From the NCBI GenBank assembly GCA_023268425.1, contig JALRFN010000331.1, forward strand, positions 1-5,030: a stretch of 5,030 bases of DNA, in the 5' to 3' direction. Source of the DNA: Burkholderiaceae bacterium (lineage in GTDB: Bacteria > Pseudomonadota > Gammaproteobacteria > Burkholderiales > Burkholderiaceae_C). A program made the translations under genes and the position numbers. The notes beneath the pieces were generated by a model. It saw only the letters and a list, made by a program, of their open reading frames with translations. It searched no databases and was not told the DNA's origin. This document shows, piece by piece, positions 1-5,030 of the stretch; within the stretch, counting starts at the first letter, position 1, and every line of letters starts with the position of its first letter.

Positions 1-489
1 TCCACCCACGATGGCATTGGCACCAGGGTGGTCGACGAAAAATTAGAAAGCCTGCGGGAAGCCTCGATTGATGATGTCAGCGGTATCTTGGCCTTAATTG
101 AGCCGCTCGAAAAAGAGGGTGTACTGGTCAAGCGCGACCGCACCGAAATTGAGCGGGACGCCGCTAACTACACGATCATCGAACACGACGGGGTGATCTT
201 CGGTTGCGCCGCGCTTTATCCCTACCCCGAGGCGCGCAGCGCCGAAATGGCGGCGCTCACCGTCTCCACCCAGAGCCAATCACAGGGCGATGGCGAACGC
301 CTGCTCAAGCGCATCGAGCAGCGCGCCCGCGCCATGGGCTTGAAAGAGATTTTTGTCTTGACCACGCGCACCATGCACTGGTTCGTCAAACGCGGCTTTC
401 ACGAAGCACCGCCTGAGGCCCTGCCCGAAGCGCGACGCCACAAATACAACTGGGACCGCCGCAGCAAGGTCCTGGTCAAAAAGCTGTAG
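1..489 (+). CDS. argA: Amino-acid N-acetyltransferase (N-acetylglutamate synthase), C-terminal part
   Basis: This is the 3' end of a gene that enters from the left edge; 162 residues and a TAG stop are visible. The enzyme transfers an acetyl group from acetyl-CoA to glutamate, the first step of arginine biosynthesis, in the cytoplasm. The opening residues, including DGIGT and then VVDEKLESLREA, match the linker between the amino-acid-kinase-like domain and the GNAT domain of classical ArgA. The GNAT domain follows, with the acetyl-CoA loop Q-x-x-G-x-G (QSQGDG, visible residues 93-98, bases 277-294) and then the family-typical FVLTTRTMHWF and KRGF stretches. The end, with RRSKVLVKKL, is also typical. 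The kinase-like domain lies outside the window. An internal ATG/GTG near base 28 is not the true start, because homology and the open frame continue to base 1. The 3' end overlaps the convergent dsbB by 14 bp. Identification is by family recall and is strong. Confidence 0.95.
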   Translation, partial: STHDGIGTRVVDEKLESLREASIDDVSGILALIEPLEKEGVLVKRDRTEIERDAANYTIIEHDGVIFGCAALYPYPEARSAEMAALTVSTQSQSQGDGERLLKRIEQRARAMGLKEIFVLTTRTMHWFVKRGFHEAPPEALPEARRHKYNWDRRSKVLVKKL

Positions 490-1006
490 GGGCGATGCGC
501 TTGGGCGGAAACACCAACCACAGCAACACGACCACCAGCGCGCAGAAATTCAAAAACGACCAGTTCGCAATCGACAGGCCCAACCAGGTCCAGTCGACGG
601 CGGTGCAGTCACCACTGCCCTTGAAAATCATGGGGATTGCGCGTTGCAGCGGGAAGGACTCGATCATGCCGAAGAAGTCGCGCCCGCAAGCCAAAATCTC
701 GGGCGGGTACCACTGCAACCAGCTTTGACGCGCAGCGGTGAAAGCACCCCCGAGGGCAAGCAAAACCGCCAAGACGCCCAGCAAACGTCCCGCCAGGCCT
801 TTGCTCAGCAGGGCCGCCAACACCGATAAACACAGCACCAAGACCAAGGCGTAGCGCTGCACGATGCACATGGGGCACGGCACCAAGCCAACCACGTGCT
901 GCAAATACAAACCGAAACCCAACAGCCCAAGGCACCACATGGCCACGGCCAAGAGCCCTGAGCGCATGCGCCGCTGGCGCTCGTGTTGGACAAACAAACT
1001 GCTCAT
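476..1006 (-). CDS. dsbB: Disulfide bond formation protein B (quinone reductase)
   Basis: This 176-aa inner-membrane protein reoxidises periplasmic DsbA and passes the electrons to quinone. Four hydrophobic segments are visible, at about residues 18-35, 52-68, 73-91 and 146-166. The first periplasmic loop carries the redox pair C44-P-M-C47, followed by IVQR; R51 sits where the quinone-interacting arginine of the family lies. The second periplasmic loop carries the other pair, C107 (in ACGRDF) and C134 (in GSGDC), and includes the usual PLQRAIPMIF-type segment. The length matches the family. The ATG at 1006 is chosen because GGAG lies 9 nt upstream (complement of 1016-1019). A GTG at 1042 would add a non-hydrophobic 12-residue extension with no good ribosome binding site. 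The gene is divergent from yggX and its 3' end overlaps argA. The partner dsbA is not in the window. Confidence 0.95.
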   Translation of the reverse strand: MSSLFVQHERQRRMRSGLLAVAMWCLGLLGFGLYLQHVVGLVPCPMCIVQRYALVLVLCLSVLAALLSKGLAGRLLGVLAVLLALGGAFTAARQSWLQWYPPEILACGRDFFGMIESFPLQRAIPMIFKGSGDCTAVDWTWLGLSIANWSFLNFCALVVVLLWLVFPPKRIAPTAF

Positions 1007-1081
1007 CTTTTCTTGCTCCGCTGGTCTCGACACGCAAGCCACCTCAACTGAGCGGGCTCTCGCTCGGCCTCCTCGCCAGCT

Positions 1082-1110
1082 TTGATTTAATTGGTACAGT
1101 CCCGTACTGT
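1082..1110 (+). promoter_or_regulatory. Candidate sigma70 promoter of yggX
   Basis: TTGATT (1082-1087) and TACTGT (1105-1110) are separated by exactly 17 bp and lie about 50 bp upstream of the yggX start. The -35 box matches consensus at 4 of 6 bases and the -10 box at only 3 of 6, so it is a weak promoter by sequence. It sits in the only AT-richer patch of the dsbB-yggX divergent region. No comparably good promoter for dsbB could be picked on the other strand. This is inference from spacing and position. Confidence 0.35.
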
Positions 1111-1111
1111 A
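1095..1111. promoter_or_regulatory. Palindromic candidate operator between dsbB and yggX
   Basis: TACAGT (1095-1100) and ACTGTA (1106-1111) form a perfect inverted repeat with 6-bp arms and a 5-bp spacer. The element covers the proposed -10 box of the yggX promoter, a position suited to a dimeric repressor. It could equally affect dsbB, whose start is about 90 bp away on the other strand. The half-site order is the reverse of a LexA box (CTGT...ACAG). The regulator is unknown; nothing in the window encodes one. The palindrome is seen directly, while the operator role is inferred. Confidence 0.4.
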
Positions 1112-1115
1112 ACGT

Positions 1116-1127
1116 CTGATTCGTCAG
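1116..1127 (+). other. Small TTCG-loop hairpin in the yggX leader
   Basis: CTGA (1116-1119), TTCG (1120-1123) and TCAG (1124-1127) form a 4-bp perfect stem with a TTCG tetraloop. Two further G-U wobble pairs are possible outside it. The closing pair is A-U rather than the especially stable C-G, so it is weak. It would lie near the 5' end of a yggX transcript started from the proposed promoter. It may be chance, and no T-tract follows, so it is not a terminator. Confidence 0.2.
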
Positions 1128-1145
1128 GTACCGATTGAAAATATG

Positions 1146-1152
1146 AGAAGGA
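1146..1152 (+). promoter_or_regulatory. Ribosome binding site of yggX
   Basis: AGAAGGA lies 6 nt before the ATG at 1159. This is good complementarity to the 16S anti-SD sequence at near-ideal spacing, and it fixes the yggX start. Confidence 0.7.
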
Positions 1153-1158
1153 TTTCGC

Positions 1159-1431
1159 ATGGCGCGCACCGTCAATTGCATCAAACTGGGCAGCGAAGCA
1201 GAGGGCCTGGACTTCCCCCCCTACCCGGGTGAATTGGGTAAACGCATTTTTGAAAGCGTCAGCAAACAGGCTTGGCAAGACTGGATGAAACTGCAGACCA
1301 TGTTGGTCAACGAAAACCGCCTCAACCTCGCGGATCAGCGGGCGCGCCAGTACCTGGCCCGCCAAATGGAAAATCACTTTTTTGGCGGTGGTGCGGATGT
1401 GGCGCAGGGCTTTGTCCCACCCAGCGAGTAA
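1159..1431 (+). CDS. yggX: Fe(2+)-trafficking / oxidative damage protection protein YggX
   Basis: This 90-aa cytoplasmic protein is full length for the YggX family. The family is linked to protection of labile Fe-S clusters and handling of intracellular Fe(II) under oxidative stress. The N-terminus M-A-R-T-V-N-C7 carries the conserved cysteine at position 7. Family-typical features follow: KLGSEAEGLDFPPYPGELG, the KQAWQDWMKLQTMLVNENRL helix region, and an ending with RQYLARQMENHFFGGG. The C-terminal tail rich in Gly and Pro is normal. The start is supported by a strong ribosome binding site 6 nt upstream. The gene is divergent from dsbB and followed after 113 bp by mnmC on the same strand, so they may be co-transcribed. 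E. coli yggX responds to SoxRS. I see no recognisable SoxS or SoxR box here, only the palindrome at 1095-1111. Confidence 0.96.
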   Translation: MARTVNCIKLGSEAEGLDFPPYPGELGKRIFESVSKQAWQDWMKLQTMLVNENRLNLADQRARQYLARQMENHFFGGGADVAQGFVPPSE

Positions 1432-1453
1432 GCGCCCATCGGCCACCCAGCTC

Positions 1454-1492
1454 AGGCCCATGCCACTTCTTCTCCCCCAATCGGCTGGGCCT
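1454..1492. repeat. Imperfectly spaced inverted repeat in the yggX-mnmC gap
   Basis: AGGCCCA (1454-1460) and TGGGCCT (1486-1492) are perfect 7-bp inverted arms with a 25-nt loop. They lie in the 113-bp gap (1432-1544) after yggX. The loop is long and no T-run follows, so it does not look like an intrinsic terminator. It could be a weak mRNA structure or chance in C-rich DNA. The rest of the gap is pyrimidine-rich on this strand and holds no recognisable promoter or ribosome binding site. Confidence 0.2.
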
Positions 1493-1544
1493 CTTCCCAC
1501 TTGCCCCCGCACCCCAGCAGTGCCCTTGGCATCCGCCTGATCAC

Positions 1545-3125
1545 GTGACTCCCGCACTTCGAGCCCTGGCTGCGCAGATGTGGCGCGACACCCGTTTGTC
1601 CACCAACATCTTGTTGATGGGGCCAACGGTCGCTGACGTGCAGGCGCTGGACGCCGAACTGGACACCCATCCGCCGCGCCAGACCCAATGGGTGTTGTTG
1701 GACGCCGGTGCGCGGCAATTCAGCCGCCAGCAACTGAGCAATGGCAGCCTCACCATCTGGCCCGGCGCCGACCCCAAAGCGCTTCGCCAGGGGTTGGGGC
1801 AATTCCACGGCGTTTTCTTCGATGTCGACCTGAGCCAAGCCAACGCCCTTACGCAAGACTGGGGCAAGGCCTTGCGCGCGCACGTGTGGCGCGAAACGTG
1901 GTTGCATTGCCCCGGGGGCCTGGGCGTAAGGACGCAAGCCCAATGGCAAGCTTTGGGTTGGCAAACGCGCGATGCAAACACCGCAGTCTTTCAACCACCT
2001 TGGGCCGCGTGTGAGTCCCCCGAGGAAGCGCAACGCCACATCACCCTGATTGGCGCTGGACTCGCTGGGGCTGCATGCGCCTACTTGCTCAGTCAGCGAG
2101 GCTGGCAGGTGGATTGGCTGGAAGCGGGTCCGGACCTGGCCTCAGGTGCATCGGGCCTGCCCGTGGGCATGCTCAGCCCACACCGCACCGCGCAACCCAC
2201 GCCCATGAGCACCTTGGCTGAGCTGGCGCTGCCGTACACGCTGAAAGCCCTGCAGACCCTGTTGCCATCGGGCGAAGGCTGGTGCCCCACGCAAATTGAC
2301 AACCTGCCCAGCGAGCACGGCGGACCACCCGCTGGGCGCGACCACGCCTGGCTGGTTGAACCCCGCGTTTTGGTGCGTGCGTGGTGGCGCGCCGCCATGG
2401 CCTCAGGTCGGGTGCGTTGGCGCAGCGACGCGGCGGTCGCGACCCTGGTGCGAGCGGACCAGGCATGGCACTGTCGCGATGCGCAAGCGCGCACGCTCTC
2501 CACGGCGCCTCAGGTCTTGGTGGCCAATGCTTTCGCTGCGCGTGCGCTGTTGGGGCCGGCCTTGGGCGACATCCGCGCGGTCGCGGGACAAATGAGCTGG
2601 GCCAACTGGCCCACCCACCAAACGCCATGCGCCCCGCACCCACGGCGTTCGCATGGCGTGCTCACACCGAGTTTCCACAGCAGCCGTGGCCACATCTGGG
2701 CCGTGGGCTCGACCTACCGTCGGGGTGAGCGCGACACCACAGTCCAAGAAGCCGACCACGATGCCAACGCCGACAGCCTGCATCGCTTGTGTCCCGAGGC
2801 CGTGCACCACTTTCAAACGCAACGCGAGCGCGGCGAGATGCACGCATTTGTGGGCGTGCGCTGCGCCAGCAAAGACCGCCTCCCGCTGATCGGTGCGGTG
2901 CCCACGCTGGACGCAACATGGCCCGCGCGCGGAGGCATCGCTGCCGTACCACGCCAACCGGGCTTGTACGCATTGACGGCCTTGGGCTCGCGCGGCCTGA
3001 CCTTGGCCGCTTGGGCTGCCGAAACCTTGGTCGATCAAATCGAAGGGAAACCACTGGCGTCACCCACCACTTTGGTGCAGGCCTGTGACCCTGGCCGCAA
3101 GGGTTTGCTGCGCCGCGCTGAGTAA
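1545..3125 (+). CDS. mnmC: FAD-dependent cmnm5(s2)U34 tRNA oxidoreductase MnmC with degenerate N-terminal methyltransferase domain
   Basis: About 526 aa from the GTG at 1545. MnmC acts on wobble U34 of tRNAs. Its C-terminal FAD domain removes the carboxymethyl group (cmnm5 to nm5), and its N-terminal SAM domain then methylates nm5 to mnm5. The oxidase half looks intact. It has the dinucleotide-binding GAGLAG (residues 170-175) with E193 ending the second strand, the ASGASGLPVGMLSPH segment, FVGVRCASKDRLPLIGAVP near 435-450, and ALGSRGL (479-485) near the C-terminus. The N-terminal ~155 residues resemble a shortened methyltransferase domain. ILLMGPTVAD (about 22-31) stands where ILETGFGLGLNF-type SAM motifs occur, and FDVDLSQ (about 92-98) where DGFAPxxNP occurs, so the catalytic motifs are lost. 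The start is uncertain: none of GTG 1545, ATG 1578 or ATG 1617 has a clear ribosome binding site, and the frame stays open back into yggX. The 3' end faces the Feo unit with a 17-bp gap. Confidence 0.85.
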   Translation: MTPALRALAAQMWRDTRLSTNILLMGPTVADVQALDAELDTHPPRQTQWVLLDAGARQFSRQQLSNGSLTIWPGADPKALRQGLGQFHGVFFDVDLSQANALTQDWGKALRAHVWRETWLHCPGGLGVRTQAQWQALGWQTRDANTAVFQPPWAACESPEEAQRHITLIGAGLAGAACAYLLSQRGWQVDWLEAGPDLASGASGLPVGMLSPHRTAQPTPMSTLAELALPYTLKALQTLLPSGEGWCPTQIDNLPSEHGGPPAGRDHAWLVEPRVLVRAWWRAAMASGRVRWRSDAAVATLVRADQAWHCRDAQARTLSTAPQVLVANAFAARALLGPALGDIRAVAGQMSWANWPTHQTPCAPHPRRSHGVLTPSFHSSRGHIWAVGSTYRRGERDTTVQEADHDANADSLHRLCPEAVHHFQTQRERGEMHAFVGVRCASKDRLPLIGAVPTLDATWPARGGIAAVPRQPGLYALTALGSRGLTLAAWAAETLVDQIEGKPLASPTTLVQACDPGRKGLLRRAE

Positions 3126-3142
3126 GCCAGGCCAAGCCCCAC

Positions 3143-3286
3143 TCAGGACTTGTCCTCGCAGTGGCAGTGGTCGCAATTGCCACACGCGGGGGCCAATCCC
3201 CGATTCACCCGGCGCTGCCGCCGCCACAAAAACACCGCGGCAGCAGCCACCGCCGCCAACACCAACCACAGTTGCGGGTCTTGCAT
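3143..3286 (-). CDS. Small Cys-rich FeoB-associated membrane protein
   Basis: This 47-aa protein lies directly downstream of feoB. It starts with MQDPQ, has one hydrophobic transmembrane segment (about residues 6-21, LWLVLAAVAAAAVFLW) and then a basic stretch WRRQRRVNR, which predicts a cytoplasmic C-terminus by the positive-inside rule. The tail carries a dense cysteine cluster C35-G-N-C38-D-H-C41-H-C43 and ends EDKS. This architecture matches the FeoB-associated Cys-rich membrane protein family found beside many feoB genes, whose exact role is unsettled; binding or handing on Fe(II) is plausible. The ATG follows the feoB TGA by 1 nt (TGACATG), and GGGGAG sits 6 nt upstream, so translational coupling to feoB is likely. 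The gene is easy to miss because of its size. The alternative, a chance ORF, is unlikely given the spacing, ribosome binding site, transmembrane segment and Cys pattern. Confidence 0.85.
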   Translation of the reverse strand: MQDPQLWLVLAAVAAAAVFLWRRQRRVNRGLAPACGNCDHCHCEDKS

Positions 3287-3287
3287 G

Positions 3288-5030
3288 TCAGGCTCCCCAA
3301 GCCAAGGCCAAACGGTAGGTCAACCAAGATGCCGCGTAGGCCAGGCCAAACAAATAAGCAGCCATCAGCAGCGGCAATCGCCAACTGGCCACCTCTTTGC
3401 GCACCACGGCCAAAGTGGCCAAGCACTGGGGCGCGTAAACGTACCAAATCAACAAAGACAAGGCCGTCGCCAAGGACCAGTCCGCAGCGATCAATGGCGC
3501 CAAAGCGCTGCCCACGTCATCACCCGTGCTGGACAAGGCGTAAACCGTGCCCAAAGCACTGACCGCCACTTCGCGCGCAGCCAAGCCGGGAATCAAGGCC
3601 ACCGCAATTTGCCAGTTGAAGCCAATGGGCTCGAACACATGGGCCAAGGCCTGACCCAAGCGCCCCGCCAAGCTGTACTCGATCGGCGCCCCCGCAAAGT
3701 CAGCGGGCGCTTGGGGAAAGGTCGACAAGAACCACAAGATGACCGTGAGCGCCAAAATGATGCCGCCGACGTTGCGCAGAAAAACCGTCGCCCGCTGCCA
3801 CAAGCCAATCGCGACATCTTGCAAACGTGGCCAGTGGTAGTCGGGCAGCTCCATCATCAGCTGCGCCTCGCCCGCACGCCAAGACAGGCGTTTGGCCACC
3901 CAAGCCACCACGATGGCCGAGACAATGCCCAGCAAATACAAACCAAACAACACCATGCCAGGTAGGCTCAGTCCCCAGACCTCGCGGTTGGGAATGAAGG
4001 CACCAATCAACAAGGCGTAGACGGGCAGCCGGGCCGAGCACGTCATCAGCGGCGCAATCATGATGGTCACCCAGCGGTCACGCGGGTCGGCCACCGTGCG
4101 GCTGGCCATGATGCCTGGAATGGCGCAGGCAAAGCTCGACAGCAGGGGAATGAAAGAACGCCCGGACAGGCCCACGCTGCCCATCATGCGGTCCAACAAC
4201 AAGGCTGCGCGGGGCAAGTAACCCGATTCTTCCAAAACCAAAATGAAGAAAAACAAGATCAAAATTTGCGGCAAAAAAATCACCACGCTGCCCAAGCCGG
4301 CCAAGATGCCGTCGATCAACAGACTCTTGACCAGTCCATCCGGCAACCACGAGGCCAAGACCTCGCCCAGAGCCGCCACAGCCGCGTCGATCCCATCCAT
4401 CGGCGCCTCGGCCCATGCGAAGACCGCTTGAAAAATCATGAACAGCAAGGTCAGCAAAAACACCGAGCCAGACACCGGGTGCAGCAAGCACGCGTCCAAA
4501 CGCTGCGTCCAATCGTGCTGGTCTTGCAAGCCGTCCACACCCGCCTCACGCAACCAGGCCTGGGCGCGACGGTCGTGATCAGGCGCATCCAAGTCGCGGG
4601 CGTTCACCCCAGGGCGCTGCCACACAGCTGCTTGATCGAGCGCAGCCAACAAATCCGCCGCCCCGTCCGCGCGCACGCCCGAGGCCAGGACCACGGGCAG
4701 CCCCAAGGCCCGCGCCAACGCGTCTGGCTCCAAGACTTGACCCGCCGGGAGCCGATCAGCCATGGTCAAGACCACGATCACAGGTAAACCCAAGCTTTGT
4801 GCCTGCGACACCAAGCGCAAGCCCCTGCGCAAGCGGGTCGCGTCAACGGCCACCAACAACAAATCGGGCTGAGGCTCTTGCAAGCTCTCGCCACGCGCCA
4901 CGGCGCAAGCCACGGCCTCGTCTTCACTGCCGGGTTGCAGGCTGTAGGTGCCGGGCAAATCCACCACCGTGATGGCCCGTCCGCTGCGGGTGTGGGTCAA
5001 ACCGCGTTTGAGCTCGACCGTTACGCCCGC
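3288..5030 (-). CDS. feoB: Ferrous iron transporter FeoB, N-terminus cut by window edge
   Basis: 580 residues plus TGA are visible; the gene continues past the right edge. FeoB is the inner-membrane Fe(II) permease with an N-terminal cytosolic G domain. The visible part opens in the G2/switch I region (GVTVEL, visible residues 2-7). G3 DLPGTYSL follows at 24-31. The G4 position is T-M-A-D (89-92) instead of the usual N-x-x-D. The P-loop G1 must lie outside the window. The membrane domain shows the two Gate motifs, SFACAIPGI (from about 299, Cys302) and LMTCSARLPVY (Cys331), then LAAREVAVSALGTVY, and a late YAPQCLAT (Cys536). Roughly 8-10 hydrophobic segments run from about residue 188 to the C-terminus. 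The frame is open to base 5030, so the TTG near 5000 is not the true start. The small Cys-rich gene follows after 1 nt. feoA, if present, would lie to the right. Confidence 0.96.
   Translation of the reverse strand, partial: AGVTVELKRGLTHTRSGRAITVVDLPGTYSLQPGSEDEAVACAVARGESLQEPQPDLLLVAVDATRLRRGLRLVSQAQSLGLPVIVVLTMADRLPAGQVLEPDALARALGLPVVLASGVRADGAADLLAALDQAAVWQRPGVNARDLDAPDHDRRAQAWLREAGVDGLQDQHDWTQRLDACLLHPVSGSVFLLTLLFMIFQAVFAWAEAPMDGIDAAVAALGEVLASWLPDGLVKSLLIDGILAGLGSVVIFLPQILILFFFILVLEESGYLPRAALLLDRMMGSVGLSGRSFIPLLSSFACAIPGIMASRTVADPRDRWVTIMIAPLMTCSARLPVYALLIGAFIPNREVWGLSLPGMVLFGLYLLGIVSAIVVAWVAKRLSWRAGEAQLMMELPDYHWPRLQDVAIGLWQRATVFLRNVGGIILALTVILWFLSTFPQAPADFAGAPIEYSLAGRLGQALAHVFEPIGFNWQIAVALIPGLAAREVAVSALGTVYALSSTGDDVGSALAPLIAADWSLATALSLLIWYVYAPQCLATLAVVRKEVASWRLPLLMAAYLFGLAYAASWLTYRLALAWGA
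3293..3298 (-). promoter_or_regulatory. Ribosome binding site of the Cys-rich FeoB-associated gene
   Basis: GGGGAG on the minus strand lies 6 nt before the ATG at 3286. It is embedded in the last codons of feoB (Trp-Gly-Ala-stop). This supports translation of the 47-aa protein and coupling to feoB termination. Confidence 0.6.

Noticed and set aside
1050..1065. GAGCG/CGCTC hairpin upstream of dsbB
   Set aside because: The stem is only 5 bp with a 6-nt loop and no T-run. It is common by chance in GC-rich DNA.
1095..1111. LexA (SOS) box
   Set aside because: LexA sites read CTGT...ACAG. Here the half-sites are in the opposite order (ACAGT...ACTGT) with a 5-bp spacer.
1460..1540. 26-codon ORF in the yggX-mnmC gap, as a possible leader peptide
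   Set aside because: It is Pro-rich with no ribosome binding site and no attenuator-like hairpin pair. It is best explained as chance.
1272..1544. Upstream extension of mnmC into yggX
   Set aside because: The frame is open, but its product overlaps the well-supported yggX in another frame and gives Pro/Arg-rich sequence unlike MnmC.
1087..1626. Minus-strand ORF of 179 codons across yggX and the mnmC start
   Set aside because: It lies antisense to yggX, has no motif, and would run across the promoter region. It is a shadow.
2403..3038. Long minus-strand ORFs opposite mnmC (also 2173-2643 and 2662-3183)
   Set aside because: They lie antisense to the intact FAD domain of mnmC, show no recognisable domain, and several overlap each other in different frames.
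3150..3965. Long plus-strand ORF of 271 codons opposite feoB
   Set aside because: It is a Gln/Arg/His-rich shadow antisense to feoB and the Cys-rich gene, both of which have clear family motifs. High GC lengthens antisense frames.

Overview
The window reads as a chromosomal, housekeeping-type segment of a high-GC betaproteobacterium. The protein style (ArgA, DsbB, YggX, MnmC, FeoB) suggests Burkholderiales, most likely Comamonadaceae. This is inferred from recalled family resemblance, not from a database search. I see no mobile element, CRISPR array, tRNA or rRNA.

Layout. Positions 1-489 (+) hold the 3' part of argA, the first step of arginine biosynthesis. It converges on dsbB (476-1006, -), and the two 3' ends overlap by 14 bp. 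A 152-bp divergent intergenic region (1007-1158) separates dsbB from yggX. It carries a candidate promoter overlapped by a clean palindrome, a small TTCG-loop hairpin and a good ribosome binding site. yggX (1159-1431, +) encodes a small Fe(II)-trafficking / oxidative-damage protection protein. After a 113-bp gap comes mnmC (about 1545-3125, +), an FAD-dependent tRNA wobble-uridine modification enzyme. Its N-terminal methyltransferase domain is shortened and appears catalytically dead. Facing it tail to tail are a 47-aa Cys-rich membrane protein (3143-3286, -) and feoB (3288-5030, -), which runs off the right edge. These two form a tightly coupled Feo ferrous-iron uptake unit.

How the genes relate. 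FeoB imports Fe(II), the small Cys-rich protein is a probable Feo accessory factor, and YggX protects or traffics intracellular Fe(II). DsbB regenerates DsbA in the periplasm. The iron/redox theme may be coincidental because yggX and feoB lie in separate transcription units. Points worth a second look are the degenerate MnmC methyltransferase domain, the unannotated-size Feo accessory protein, a Thr in place of the usual Asn in the FeoB G4 motif, and the palindrome between dsbB and yggX. I found no convincing new multi-gene system.
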